This document shows positions 18,663 to 27,575 of a DNA stretch of 56,132 nt, piece by piece. The stretch comes from Verrucomicrobiota bacterium. GTDB lineage: Bacteria; Verrucomicrobiota; Verrucomicrobiia; Opitutales; Opitutaceae. Position 1 is the stretch's first letter; each line of letters begins with the position of its first letter. The position numbers were made by a program, and so were the translations under genes. The stretch lies in the NCBI GenBank assembly GCA_023433275.1, contig JAEZDN010000098.1, positions 1 to 56,132 on the forward strand. Reading direction: 5' to 3'. The notes under the pieces are model-generated. The model ran no database searches and had not been told where the DNA came from. It worked only from the letters and a program-made list of their open reading frames with translations.

Positions 18663-19412
18663 ATGCCCTTCCCCATGCGCCCTTCGTCCGCGTCTTCGCG
18701 CGGCTTCACGCTCATCGAGCTGCTCACGGTCATCGCCATCGTCGGCATTTTGGCGGCCCTGATCTTCCCCACGGTCACCAAGGTCCGCGAAACCGCGCAA
18801 CGCACCGCGGACGCCGCCAACCTCCGGGAACTCGTGAAGGCCGCCAGCCTCTACGCCGCGGACAACAATGACCGCCTCCCCGACCCCGCCCAGATCGCCA
18901 CCCAATACCCGGGCCTTGGCACCGGCCCCCACGCGTGGGCCGGCATCCTCGCCCAACGCGGCATCGTCACCGACCCGCAGTTCTACTTCGCCAAGAACGA
19001 TCCCTATTTCAACGGCAGCTTCCCCGCCGCCATCGTGGAACCGGCCAGCCGCACCACCCTCGCCGCCGATTTCGGCAGCCGCGTCCTGAGCTTCGAATTC
19101 GTGGGCGGCCTGCGCATCGGCGACGCCCCTTCCACGCCGGTCGCATACACCCGCGGCCTGCAGACCTCGGGCCTCTGGGACGCCGCCAGCGGCGCGTACC
19201 GCGACACCGGCGGCCACATCGCCTTCCTCGGCGGAAACGTCCAGTTTTTTCCCAACGTCGCGGAGACCGACAACCGCCTGACACTGACCAATGGCACGAA
19301 GGGCACTTCCGTGCGACAAGCTATCCCCGCCACCGCCCGGATATATGCCACGCCGCCGGCCGGCGGCCAGACGGTTGGCTCCCCCACCGGCACCGCGGGC
19401 CAGGCGCCCTGA
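18663..19412 (+). CDS. Type II secretion/type IV pilin-like pseudopilin
   Basis: The 249-residue protein has a short leader followed by the prepilin peptidase motif RGFTLIELLTVIAIVGILAA: cleavage is expected after Gly, leaving N-methylated Phe, with Glu at +5. The C-terminal part is a Gly/Ala-rich globular domain with DTGGHIAFLGGNVQFF, the H-x-GG-x-V pattern of DUF1559-like and Verrucomicrobial prepilins. Such proteins are very numerous in Verrucomicrobiota and Planctomycetota; no assembly genes are nearby. Start at MPFPMRPSSA because the leader should be short; upstream in-frame ATGs overlap the start of the divergent aminotransferase gene. Confidence 0.85.
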   Translation: MPFPMRPSSASSRGFTLIELLTVIAIVGILAALIFPTVTKVRETAQRTADAANLRELVKAASLYAADNNDRLPDPAQIATQYPGLGTGPHAWAGILAQRGIVTDPQFYFAKNDPYFNGSFPAAIVEPASRTTLAADFGSRVLSFEFVGGLRIGDAPSTPVAYTRGLQTSGLWDAASGAYRDTGGHIAFLGGNVQFFPNVAETDNRLTLTNGTKGTSVRQAIPATARIYATPPAGGQTVGSPTGTAGQAP

Positions 19413-19448
19413 ACCGGCGGGGCAGCGCGCGCGCACTGTCCGGCCCCG

Positions 19449-19474
19449 GTCCTGCCCTTGGGCAGGGCTTTTTT
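19449..19474 (+). terminator. Intrinsic terminator after the pseudopilin gene
   Basis: CCTGCCC / GGGCAGG (19451-19457, 19460-19466) forms a stem with a very short turn, followed by GC and a run of six T. It lies about 40 bases after the stop. Confidence 0.75.
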
Positions 19475-19515
19475 CTTCCCCCGGCGTGGGGGCCCCATAC
19501 GCTCCCCCGGCTCCC

Positions 19516-21237
19516 ATGGCTCCCGCCCATCCCATTTACGTCATTGGTCACCGCAACCCGGACGCCGACTCCATCTGCTCCGCCATCGCCTACGCCGCAT
19601 TCAAGGAGGCACGCGGGGAACTCGGCTACGTTGCCGCCCGTTGCGGCAATTCCAACGCCCGCATCGACGCCATCCTCGAGCGCTTTCACACGCCGCTTCC
19701 GCATTATCTCAGCGATGTCTCGCCCCGTGTGCGCGATCTCATGTCCGTCAGCCCCTACGCCGTCAGCGTCGGTGCGACCTGCGCCGAGGCCCTCCGCCTG
19801 ATCGATCGCCATCACCTCACCGTTCTGCCCGTCGTCACCGGGGAAAACCGGGCCACCGGCACCATCACCCTCGCCCAGCTTGGTCACTATTTCATCCCGC
19901 GCCTCGACGAGCCGCGCGCCATGAAATCCGTGCGCACCAGCCTTGCGCGCATCGTCCAGTCCCTCCAGGCCACCGTCCTGCACCTGGTCGACGGCGATGT
20001 CCTGGAGGAACTCTTCGTGCGCATCGGCGCCATGGACATCCGGACCTTCTGGACCATTTCCGAGAAGGACGGCATTCCCGCCGCGCGATCCATCATCATC
20101 GTTGGCGACCGGCCCGACGTCCAGCGCCGCGCCATCGAGCTCGGCATCCGCGCGCTCATCGTCAGCGGCAACCTCCCCGTCGACCCCGACATCGTGGCCC
20201 TCGCCCGCGAGCACCGCGTCAGCATCCTCGTCAGCGCCCAGGACACTGCGACCACGGCGTGGTTTGTCCGCACCGCCTCCACCATCGAACACCTCGCCGA
20301 TCGCAACTTCACCGCCCTCAACCCGGACTCGCGCATCGCCGACACGAAAAAGCGTTTCGCGCAAAATGCCCCCCACGCCATGATGGTCACCGGGGAGGAC
20401 AACACGCTGCTCGGCATCCTCACCAAGTCCGACCTGCTGAAGCCCGTCCCCACCCGCCTCGTGCTCGTCGATCACAACGAACTCACCCAAGCCGTCCCCG
20501 GGGCGGACGAAGTGACGATCACCGAGATCCTCGACCACCACCGGCTGGGACCGATGTCGACCGCCCAGCCCATCCTGTTCCTCAACGAGCCCGTGGGCTC
20601 CACCTGCACCATCGTCGCGGACCAGTTCCGCCGCCACGGCCTCACGCCCTCCGCCAATCTCGCGGGCATCATGATGTCCGGCCTCATTTCCGACACCCTG
20701 CTCCTCCAGAGCCCGACTTCCACGACCAAGGACGCCGACATCCTCAACTGGCTCCAGTCCCACGCCGGCATCAAGGCGGAGGATCTCGCCCGACTGATTT
20801 TCAGCTCCGGCTCGGTCATCCTCGCCAGTCCCGCCGACAAGGTCGTCCGCTCCGACTTCAAGGTGTACGAGGAGGAATCGGTGCGATTCGCCGTCTCCCA
20901 AGTCGAGGAACTCGGCTTCGACAATTTCTGGCAGCACGCCGAGCCCCTGGCCACCGCCCTCGACGAACTCCGCACCTCCGAGCGTCTCGCGTTCGCCGCG
21001 CTGCTCATCACCGACATCAACACCCAGAACTCTCTCATGCTCGTCAAGGGCGACCCCGAGTTCGTCCGGCGCATATCCTATGCCCAGATCGAGCAGGACG
21101 AGGTCTTCGATCTGCCCGGCGTCGTCAGTCGCAAGAAGCAACTCATCCCCTACCTGACCGACCTGCTCAAAGCCATGGGCAGCGATGGCGTTTCCCCCAC
21201 CCATCGCGGCCAGACCGGATCGCCCTTCGCCCGCTGA
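19516..21237 (+). CDS. ppaC: Manganese-dependent inorganic pyrophosphatase with regulatory CBS-DRTGG insert
   Basis: The 573-residue protein is a family II pyrophosphatase (DHH phosphoesterase), which splits pyrophosphate to phosphate. The metal site starts GHRNPDADS (His12, Asp16, Asp18) and continues with VLVDHNE, ILDHH and PVGSTCT. Between the first metal motif region and VLVDHNE lies a long insert made of CBS-like and DRTGG-like segments (DLMSVSPYAVSVGATCAEAL, then IIIVGDRPDVQRRAIE, then HAMMVTGEDNTLLGILTKSD). This architecture matches the nucleotide-regulated CBS-type enzymes known from Clostridia, where AMP and ADP inhibit and diadenosine polyphosphates activate; regulation here is inferred. 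Start at MAPAHPIYVIGHRN; upstream in-frame sequence crosses the terminator of the previous gene. Confidence 0.9.
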   Translation: MAPAHPIYVIGHRNPDADSICSAIAYAAFKEARGELGYVAARCGNSNARIDAILERFHTPLPHYLSDVSPRVRDLMSVSPYAVSVGATCAEALRLIDRHHLTVLPVVTGENRATGTITLAQLGHYFIPRLDEPRAMKSVRTSLARIVQSLQATVLHLVDGDVLEELFVRIGAMDIRTFWTISEKDGIPAARSIIIVGDRPDVQRRAIELGIRALIVSGNLPVDPDIVALAREHRVSILVSAQDTATTAWFVRTASTIEHLADRNFTALNPDSRIADTKKRFAQNAPHAMMVTGEDNTLLGILTKSDLLKPVPTRLVLVDHNELTQAVPGADEVTITEILDHHRLGPMSTAQPILFLNEPVGSTCTIVADQFRRHGLTPSANLAGIMMSGLISDTLLLQSPTSTTKDADILNWLQSHAGIKAEDLARLIFSSGSVILASPADKVVRSDFKVYEEESVRFAVSQVEELGFDNFWQHAEPLATALDELRTSERLAFAALLITDINTQNSLMLVKGDPEFVRRISYAQIEQDEVFDLPGVVSRKKQLIPYLTDLLKAMGSDGVSPTHRGQTGSPFAR

Positions 21238-21280
21238 TCGCGGTCCCGGGGGCGGGCGCCTCGAGATCGACCACGCCCCC

Positions 21281-23029
21281 ATGCCGCGCAACTTTATGAC
21301 CTCCTCTGCCCGCCCGTTTCGTTTCCTGCGGATGAGCTTCCTCGTCCTGTTGGCCACTGTCGGCGTCCATTTGTTGAATGCCGCGGAACGCGTCGTCACC
21401 GAAGGGCAAACCCTCGAGCTGCCCACCCTCACCGTGACCGAACGCGCCGACCTTCCTCCCGTGGAAGATTGGCGTCACGCGCAGGTCGCGGGCTTCGAGG
21501 TCCTGTCCAACGCCGGTGAAAAGGAAACCAAGCGCCTCCTCGCCGACTTTCACAAATTCCAGCAGGCCGTTCGCCTCATCTGGCCCGCCAGCACCCAGCG
21601 CATCGCGTCCGCCAGCCTGCTCCTCTGCGGTCGCGAGAATAAATTCGACGCCTTCCTTCCCGTCAACCGTACGCGCGACGACGCGGTTGTTCCTAGCCTC
21701 CTCCTGCGCAATCGCGAACAGATCGCCATCGTCGTCGACCTGCAGACGGACCTGGTCACCATCACCGACTCCGCCGCGCTCCTCGCCACCGGTGGCGCCT
21801 CTTCCGAATACCAGGTCGACCATTACCGGCAGCTCTACCGGGAATACGTCCACTTCCTCCTCAGCCAGGGCGAGGTTCGACCCCCGGCCTGGATGGAGGA
21901 GGGCCTGGCCCAGATCATCATGGATATCGAGCTGACGCGGCAGTCGCTCATCCTCGGCAAGATCGACACCTTCAAGGGCAGCGCCTCGGGCGGTTCGCCG
22001 CTGGAAGCCGCCGCCGAGGATGCCACCGTCGCCAATGCCATCGTCGGCGAACAGCCGTTCAACGTCGTGCTCCAAACCCGGCGATTCATCCCCTTCGACC
22101 GCTTCCTCGCCATCACGCACGAATCGCCCGAGGCCGCCAGCCCGCTTGGCAACAACCTCTGGGCCAAGCAATCCTACGCCTTCGTGCATTACTGCCTCTT
22201 CGGCGACAAGCTGCGCCACAAGGACGCCCTCGCCCAATTCGTCAGTCGCCTCAGCCGCGAGCCGCTGTCCGAGGAACTCTTCCGCGATTGCTTCAAGATC
22301 GGGTACGCCGACATGGAGAAACAACTCCGCGCCTACCTCCGCCACACCCGTCACCAATACCAGCAATACCCGCTCAAGCCGTCGGATCATCTCGCACCCG
22401 CCGACATCGTGCTCGACCAGGCCACCCCCGAGCAAATTGGGGTGATCAAGGGCGACGCCCTCCGCCTGGCCGGCAAGAAAGCCGAAGCTCATCAGGAATA
22501 TCGCCTCGCGTATCGCCGCGGCGGGCGCTCCGCCGCCCTCCTGTCCGGTCTTGGCCAGGTCGACCCTGATCCCGAGAACGCCTTCAAGTTTCTGAACGCC
22601 GCCGTGCGCGAAGGCGTGGCGAGTCCCTCCGCTCACGTCGCCCTCTCCCGGCTTCGACTCGATACCTTCAAAGTCGAACAGGGACCCGACCCTCGCCTGA
22701 CCAACGCGCAAATGGCCGGCGTGTTGACGCCTCTCTTCAAGGCGCGCTCCCTTCCGCCCCAATTGCCCGAGACTTATGAAACCATCGCCGAGGCGTGGTC
22801 GCTCAGTTCCGTTCCGCCCAAACCCGAACACCTGGCTGTATTGGATGAGGGCATCCGACTCTTTCCCCGGGATAGCGGCCTCCTCCATCGATCCGCCGTC
22901 CTCTACCGTCAGGCCGGCCGGCCCGAAACAGCCCGGGCCATCGCCCAACTCGCGCTGCGCTACACGCAGGACCCGACGGAACGCGTCCGCTTCGAGACCC
23001 TGATCGCCGACCTGCCCCCCGCCCCTTAG
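21281..23029 (+). CDS. Secreted DUF1570-like protein, degenerate metallopeptidase site plus TPR tail
   Basis: The 582-residue protein has an N-terminal signal or anchor (FLRMSFLVLLATVGVHLLNAA). A domain of the DUF1570 type follows; there LYREYVHFLLS (residues 185-195) stands where zinc metallopeptidases have HExxH, and PAWMEEGLAQ (203-210 on) matches the glutamate-ligand helix. The first zinc His is replaced by Arg187, while Glu188, His191 and the downstream Glu remain, so zinc catalysis is doubtful. The C-terminal third is a run of helical TPR-like repeats. Two starts are plausible (21281 and 21296). Verrucomicrobiota and Planctomycetota carry many such proteins; their role is unknown. A repeat element begins at the stop codon. 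Confidence 0.7.
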   Translation: MPRNFMTSSARPFRFLRMSFLVLLATVGVHLLNAAERVVTEGQTLELPTLTVTERADLPPVEDWRHAQVAGFEVLSNAGEKETKRLLADFHKFQQAVRLIWPASTQRIASASLLLCGRENKFDAFLPVNRTRDDAVVPSLLLRNREQIAIVVDLQTDLVTITDSAALLATGGASSEYQVDHYRQLYREYVHFLLSQGEVRPPAWMEEGLAQIIMDIELTRQSLILGKIDTFKGSASGGSPLEAAAEDATVANAIVGEQPFNVVLQTRRFIPFDRFLAITHESPEAASPLGNNLWAKQSYAFVHYCLFGDKLRHKDALAQFVSRLSREPLSEELFRDCFKIGYADMEKQLRAYLRHTRHQYQQYPLKPSDHLAPADIVLDQATPEQIGVIKGDALRLAGKKAEAHQEYRLAYRRGGRSAALLSGLGQVDPDPENAFKFLNAAVREGVASPSAHVALSRLRLDTFKVEQGPDPRLTNAQMAGVLTPLFKARSLPPQLPETYETIAEAWSLSSVPPKPEHLAVLDEGIRLFPRDSGLLHRSAVLYRQAGRPETARAIAQLALRYTQDPTERVRFETLIADLPPAP

Positions 23030-23030
23030 C

Positions 23031-23168
23031 CGGAACGATGCAGTAAGAATGCGATTCCGCAGCTGCGCGGTCGAACGGTTCGGGTGCAGGGGCGTGGCTC
23101 GTCCACGCCCTCGGTTCCCGCAGCGAGAATAGGGCGCGGTCAAACCGCGCCCCTCCATCCAACGGCAT
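23031..23168 (+). repeat. MITE-like palindromic repeat, most complete forward copy
   Basis: Begins within two bases of the preceding stop with CCGGAACGATGCAGTAAG. It continues through ATTCCGCAGCTGCGCGGTCG, the hairpin GGGGCGTGGCTCGTCCACGCCC, TCGGTTCCCGCAGCGAGAAT, the hairpin GGGCGCGGTCAAACCGCGCCC, and the right end CATCCAACGGCATGA. Both ends are related by inversion (ATGCAGT-type against ACGGCAT-type). It is the best reference copy for the family. Confidence 0.85.
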
Positions 23169-23300
23169 GATTTTGCCTTAATCTTCCGGCGCAAACCACG
23201 TGGGAGAGGCTGCACGCCGCGACGGCGAACCCCCGGGCCTGGGCGCCCCGCCCAACTGCGCCATTGCTTCCCCGCCGCCGAATCACCTTTCTTGGGCGGA

Positions 23301-25079
23301 ATGTCCGAAAAGTCCGATCCCACTCCGCCGCCCGCCCCCACCGATTTCATCCGCGATATCGTCGCGGGCCACGTCGCGGAAAATCGCTACGCGAAGATCG
23401 TCACTCGTTTCCCCCCGGAACCGAACGGCTATCTCCATATCGGCCATGCCAAGTCGATCTGCCTCAACTTCGGCATCGCCCGCGAGCACCAGGGGCAATG
23501 CAACCTCCGCTTCGACGACACCAACCCGGTCAAGGAAGACGTTGAATATGTTGAATCGATCACCCGCGACGTTCGCTGGCTGATCGATGGCTGGGCCGAC
23601 CACTGCCTCAGCTTCAAACCCAAGGGCGCCCACCCGGCCGCCGTCACGAGCAATGGCAAACCCGACCACTATCTCGCCCCGGTTCCGCCCTCCGCCGACG
23701 CCGAGCCTTTCTTCGCCTCCGATTATTTCGACCAGCTCTACGACTACGCGCTCGAACTCATCCGCCGCGGCAAGGCCTACGTCTGCGATCTGAGCCCGGA
23801 GGATACCGACAAGCACCGCGGCGCGCCCGACCGCCCCGGACAGGACAGCCCCTTCCGCAACCGCTCCGTGGCTGAGAATCTCGATCTTTTCCAGCGCATG
23901 AAGGCCGGCGAGTTTCCCGACGGCGCGCGCTCCTTGCGCAGCAAGATCGACATGAAGTCGCCCAACATGTGGCTGCGCGATCCCCTGCTGTACCGCATCC
24001 GCCATGTCGCCCACCACCACGCCGGCGACAAGTGGTGCATCTACCCGCTCTACGACTACGCCCACTGCCTCAGCGATTACCTCGAGGGCGTCACCCATTC
24101 GATCTGCACCCTCGAATTCGTGGACCATCGCCCGCTCTATGACTGGGTCCTCGAGAGCCTGGATCTGCCGCGCGCCCTGCCCCACCAGTACGAATTCGCC
24201 AAGCTCCACCTCGGCTACACCCTCGTTTCGAAGCGGAAGCTCCTCACCCTCGTGAACGAGAAAGTTGTCTCAGGCTGGGATGATCCCCGCATGCCGACGC
24301 TTTCCGGCCTGCGCCGCCGCGGCATCCCCGCGAGCGCGCTTCGCACCTTCGTCACCAGCGTCGGCGTCACGAAATTCGACTCCGTCACCGAGGTCGCCGT
24401 TTTCGAGAATGCCGTGCGCACCGAGCTCAACCGGCTCGCGGCCCGCCGTCTCGCCGTGCTCAAGCCGATCAAGCTCGTCCTCACCAACATTCCCGCGGGC
24501 GAGACCATGGAGTGCGACGCCACCAACAACCCGCAGGACGAGAATCCCACGACGCGCAAGGTCGCCCTCACGCGCGAGGTCTTCATCGAATCCGACGATT
24601 TTGCCGAGGTGCCTCCGCCCAGATATTTCCGCCTGAAACCCGGCGGCGAAGTCCGCCTCAAGTACGCGTGCATCATCAAGCTCGATGAGATCGTGAAGGA
24701 CGCCTCCGGCGCCATCGCGGAGCTCCGCTGCACCGCGCAGCTCGATACCCGCCATGGCCAGCCGAATGCCGACAAGAAGGTCAAGGGCACCATCCATTGG
24801 GTCAGCGCCACGCATTGCATCGATGCCGAGGTGCGCCTCTACGACCGGCTCTTCAACGTCGCCGAGCCCGGATCCGAGGAGGATTTCCTGAAAGTCGTGA
24901 ACCCGAAATCCCTGGAAATCGTCAGCGCGAAACTCGAGGCCTCCCTCGCCACGGCGAAGCCTTCCGACCGCTACCAATTCGAGCGTCTCGGCTACTTTGC
25001 CCTGGACCAGGAATCTTCCCCCGACTCGCGCCTGGTCTTCAACCGCACCATCTCCCTCAAGGACACCTGGGCGAAGTGA
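23301..25079 (+). CDS. glnS: Glutaminyl-tRNA synthetase
   Basis: The 592-residue protein is a class I synthetase. The HIGH motif is at residues 46-49 in PNGYLHIGHAKS, preceded by RFPPEP, the GlnRS/eukaryotic GluRS signature. The lysine loop reads LVSKRK in place of KMSKS, as usual in GlnRS. The acceptor-domain motif RFDDTNP is present, and the C-terminal half is the beta-barrel anticodon-binding region (for example DEIVKDASGAIAELRC and GTIHWVSATHC). It charges tRNA-Gln directly, so an amidotransferase route is not needed for Gln. Start at MSEKSDP (23301); a TTG nine bases upstream is in frame but less likely. gltX converges on it. Confidence 0.96.
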   Translation: MSEKSDPTPPPAPTDFIRDIVAGHVAENRYAKIVTRFPPEPNGYLHIGHAKSICLNFGIAREHQGQCNLRFDDTNPVKEDVEYVESITRDVRWLIDGWADHCLSFKPKGAHPAAVTSNGKPDHYLAPVPPSADAEPFFASDYFDQLYDYALELIRRGKAYVCDLSPEDTDKHRGAPDRPGQDSPFRNRSVAENLDLFQRMKAGEFPDGARSLRSKIDMKSPNMWLRDPLLYRIRHVAHHHAGDKWCIYPLYDYAHCLSDYLEGVTHSICTLEFVDHRPLYDWVLESLDLPRALPHQYEFAKLHLGYTLVSKRKLLTLVNEKVVSGWDDPRMPTLSGLRRRGIPASALRTFVTSVGVTKFDSVTEVAVFENAVRTELNRLAARRLAVLKPIKLVLTNIPAGETMECDATNNPQDENPTTRKVALTREVFIESDDFAEVPPPRYFRLKPGGEVRLKYACIIKLDEIVKDASGAIAELRCTAQLDTRHGQPNADKKVKGTIHWVSATHCIDAEVRLYDRLFNVAEPGSEEDFLKVVNPKSLEIVSAKLEASLATAKPSDRYQFERLGYFALDQESSPDSRLVFNRTISLKDTWAK

Positions 25080-25132
25080 AGCGCTGACCGGCCTGAAAAC
25101 TCGGGGAGTCAACGCAACGCATGACCGCCTGC

Positions 25133-25231
25133 GCCGGACTCATGCAGTCGGAATGCAATTCCGCCGCGTGCACGGTCGAACGGTTCAGTTGTAGGGGCAT
25201 GGCTCGTCCACGCCCTCGGTCCCCGCTCGGT
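25133..25231 (+). repeat. MITE-like palindromic repeat, right end lost
   Basis: CGGACTCATGCAGTCGG, ATTCCGCCGCGTGCACGGTCG, TTGTAGGGGCATGGCTCGTC and CACGCCCTCGGT match the forward copies. After CCCCGCTCGGTGCGCACC the sequence departs from the family, so the second hairpin and right end are missing. It lies between the convergent 3' ends of glnS and gltX. Confidence 0.75.
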
Positions 25232-25244
25232 GCGCACCCGCGCT

Positions 25245-26636
25245 TCAAGCCGACAACAGTTTCCCGAGCCGGCCCACCACCCGCTCCTTCCCCAACACAC
25301 GGAAAATCGCCGTGATGCTCGGCCCCGCATTCGTCCCCGTCACGGCGAGTCTCGCGACGGCTTGGTAATCCCCAAAACCAAGGCCCTTGCTTTCGGCGAG
25401 CGCCTTGATGCCAGCCTCGATGGTCGCGTCGGTGGCAAAATCCATCTCCGGCACCGCGGCGATCAATTCGGTCAGACGCGCCTTGGGGTCGCCCTTGGCC
25501 ATCACCTTCTCCTTCACCTTCGGATCGGTCGGGTAGTCTTCGGTGAAGAAATACACCGTGTACGCCGATAGCTCGTCGATCGACTTGATCTTCGGCTGCG
25601 CCAGCAGCATGACGGTTTTGAAATAATCCACCGGCGCCGCGATCACGGCCGCCGCGTTCTTCCAGCGGAAATAAGTCATGGCCAGTTCCACGAAGCGTTC
25701 CGGCGGCTGTTCGAGCAGGTAAACCATGTTCATGTTCGCCAGCTTCTTGCCGTCGAACTTGGCGTTGCTTTGGTTCACCCCCGGGAGGTCGAACAATTTG
25801 ATGATGTCGGTAATCGGCATCTTTTCCCGGTCGTCGCCGGGATTCCATCCCAGCAGGGACAGGTAATTCACCAACGCCTCCGGCAGGAAGAACCGCTGCT
25901 GATATTCCTCGATCAGCGCGCCCTTGTCGCGCTTCGACATCTTGCCCTGCCCCATCTCCGGCGATTTCAAGATCAGCGGGATGTGGGCGAAAACCGGCGC
26001 GGGGACGCCGAAGCCCTCATACAGGCGGACGTGCTTGCTGGTGTTGGACAGGTGATCCTCGCCGCGGATGACGTGCGAGATCTTCATCTCAATGTCGTCC
26101 ACCACATTCACGAAATGAAACACCGGGTTGCCGTCCGACCGGAAGATGACGAAGTCCTCGTCCTCCTGCCGCTCCACTTTGCCACGGATCTTGTCGTCGA
26201 TCACCACTGGCGCGGTCTTCACCTTTTCGACCTCCTTCTTCCGGTGATCGTCAAACACGGTGTACCGCTCGCCCAGCAGCTTGAACCAGATCGCGCCGTC
26301 CTTCTCGTACGCCCGGCCACTGTCCAGCAGCTGCTGCTTGTATTTTTGATAAATCGGTCCGCGCTGGCTCTGACGATAAGGCCCAAATGTCCCGCGTTCG
26401 CCCGCCCCGGTCGGATTCGGGCCCTCGTCCCAATCCATCCCCAGCCACGCCAGGCTGTCGTAAATCAACTTGAGGAACTGCTCGCTGTTGCGCGCCTGGT
26501 CCGTGTCCTCGATCCGCAGCACAAACGTCCCACCCGTGTGCCGCGCATACAGCCAGTTGAACAGCGCCGTGCGGGCGCTGCCGATGTGAAAGAATCCAGT
26601 GGGACTGGGTGCGAAACGAACGCGGACGTTGGACAT
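25245..26636 (-). CDS. gltX: Glutamyl-tRNA synthetase
   Basis: The 463-residue protein is a bacterial GluRS. The HIGH-type motif is HIGS (residues 17-20) in FAPSPTGFFHIGSARTALFN, and the lysine loop is KMSKRDKG. FVLRIEDTDQARN and the DWDEGPN segment are also typical. The C-terminal helical anticodon-binding domain is shorter than average but complete. It charges tRNA-Glu with glutamate in the cytoplasm. With glnS beside it, a discriminating enzyme is expected. A TTGACA hexamer lies upstream. Confidence 0.96.
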   Translation of the reverse strand: MSNVRVRFAPSPTGFFHIGSARTALFNWLYARHTGGTFVLRIEDTDQARNSEQFLKLIYDSLAWLGMDWDEGPNPTGAGERGTFGPYRQSQRGPIYQKYKQQLLDSGRAYEKDGAIWFKLLGERYTVFDDHRKKEVEKVKTAPVVIDDKIRGKVERQEDEDFVIFRSDGNPVFHFVNVVDDIEMKISHVIRGEDHLSNTSKHVRLYEGFGVPAPVFAHIPLILKSPEMGQGKMSKRDKGALIEEYQQRFFLPEALVNYLSLLGWNPGDDREKMPITDIIKLFDLPGVNQSNAKFDGKKLANMNMVYLLEQPPERFVELAMTYFRWKNAAAVIAAPVDYFKTVMLLAQPKIKSIDELSAYTVYFFTEDYPTDPKVKEKVMAKGDPKARLTELIAAVPEMDFATDATIEAGIKALAESKGLGFGDYQAVARLAVTGTNAGPSITAIFRVLGKERVVGRLGKLLSA

Positions 26637-26647
26637 GGGTGAAGGGG

Positions 26648-26677
26648 CAGCTAGGCGGAACGAATCCGGGGTGTCAA
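26648..26677 (-). promoter_or_regulatory. Possible promoter of gltX
   Basis: On the minus strand a perfect TTGACA (26672-26677) is followed after 18 bases by TAGCTG, a weak -10, 11 bases before the gltX start. The -10 is poor, so the call rests mostly on the -35. Confidence 0.35.
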
Positions 26678-26822
26678 AGCCTGAGCCGGTGGCGCGAGTC
26701 GACCCGACAATCCGCCCTCACCAATCGGCGGGGCGCTAACTAAACCTTCAACTGTGACGCCCATCCGCCGGCCCCCGCCTTGTGATCCGGGGACTTCCGC
26801 GCAGATTCACGGTCCTCGCGAG

Positions 26823-27575
26823 ATGTCCGCCCCGATCCCAAACCTGAATCCTCCCGAGTTTACCGCCCATTTCGCCTCGACCGCTCAGGCCTCGGGTTTC
26901 CGGGCGGAAATCTTTGGCCACATCGACGGCCACCCGCTCATCGCCTACACTAAGAGGAGCGCCGGTCCCCGGCCGCGCATCTATCTTTCCGCGGGGATCC
27001 ACGGCGATGAACCCGCGCCACCGCAGGTCCTCCTGCGCCTCATGCAGGAGAGTTTCTTCGACTCGCGTTGTGTCTGGTTCGTCTGCCCCCTGCTGGGCCC
27101 CACCGGATACCTGCGCAACACCCGCGAGAGCGCGGCTGGCATCGATCTCAATCGCGATTACAAGGCCCCGCGCAGCGTCGAGATCCAGGCGCACATCCGC
27201 TGGCTCCAGCGCCAGCCGAACTTCGACCTGGGCTTCAGCCTGCACGAGGATTGGGAAACCGGCGGGTTCTACCTTTATGAACTCAATCCGCTCCACCGCC
27301 CGTCCCTCGCCGACCCGATGGTCGAGGCGGCCCGGGCCCACATTCCGATCGAGAGCACGCCCCTGATCGACGGACGCGAGTCCTCAGCGGCCGGCATCAT
27401 CCGGCCCGTCAGCGACCCCTTGCTGCGCGAATCGTGGCCCGAGACCATTTATCTACGCCACCATCACGGTACGCTCAATTACACCATCGAGACGCCGTCG
27501 CGCCTGCCGCTCGCGCAACGCATCACCACTCAATGCGCTGTCCTGCGGGCGGCCCTGGAAGCTTTTCTGCGATAA
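26823..27575 (+). CDS. M14-type zinc carboxypeptidase-like protein
   Basis: The 250-residue protein has the core of the M14/succinylglutamate-desuccinylase fold. The zinc HxxE motif is in AGIHGDEPAPPQ. IDLNRDYKAP gives the substrate-contacting Asn-Arg pair, the third zinc His is in FSLHEDWE, and the general-base Glu is in NYTIETPS near the C-terminus. All catalytic elements are present and no signal peptide is obvious, so it may be cytoplasmic. Substrate unknown: a peptide, a murein fragment or an N-acyl amino acid are options. Start at MSAPIPN; a longer frame begins 69 bases upstream. Its last 53 bases overlap the 3' end of the convergent pseudouridine synthase gene. Confidence 0.82.
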   Translation: MSAPIPNLNPPEFTAHFASTAQASGFRAEIFGHIDGHPLIAYTKRSAGPRPRIYLSAGIHGDEPAPPQVLLRLMQESFFDSRCVWFVCPLLGPTGYLRNTRESAAGIDLNRDYKAPRSVEIQAHIRWLQRQPNFDLGFSLHEDWETGGFYLYELNPLHRPSLADPMVEAARAHIPIESTPLIDGRESSAAGIIRPVSDPLLRESWPETIYLRHHHGTLNYTIETPSRLPLAQRITTQCAVLRAALEAFLR

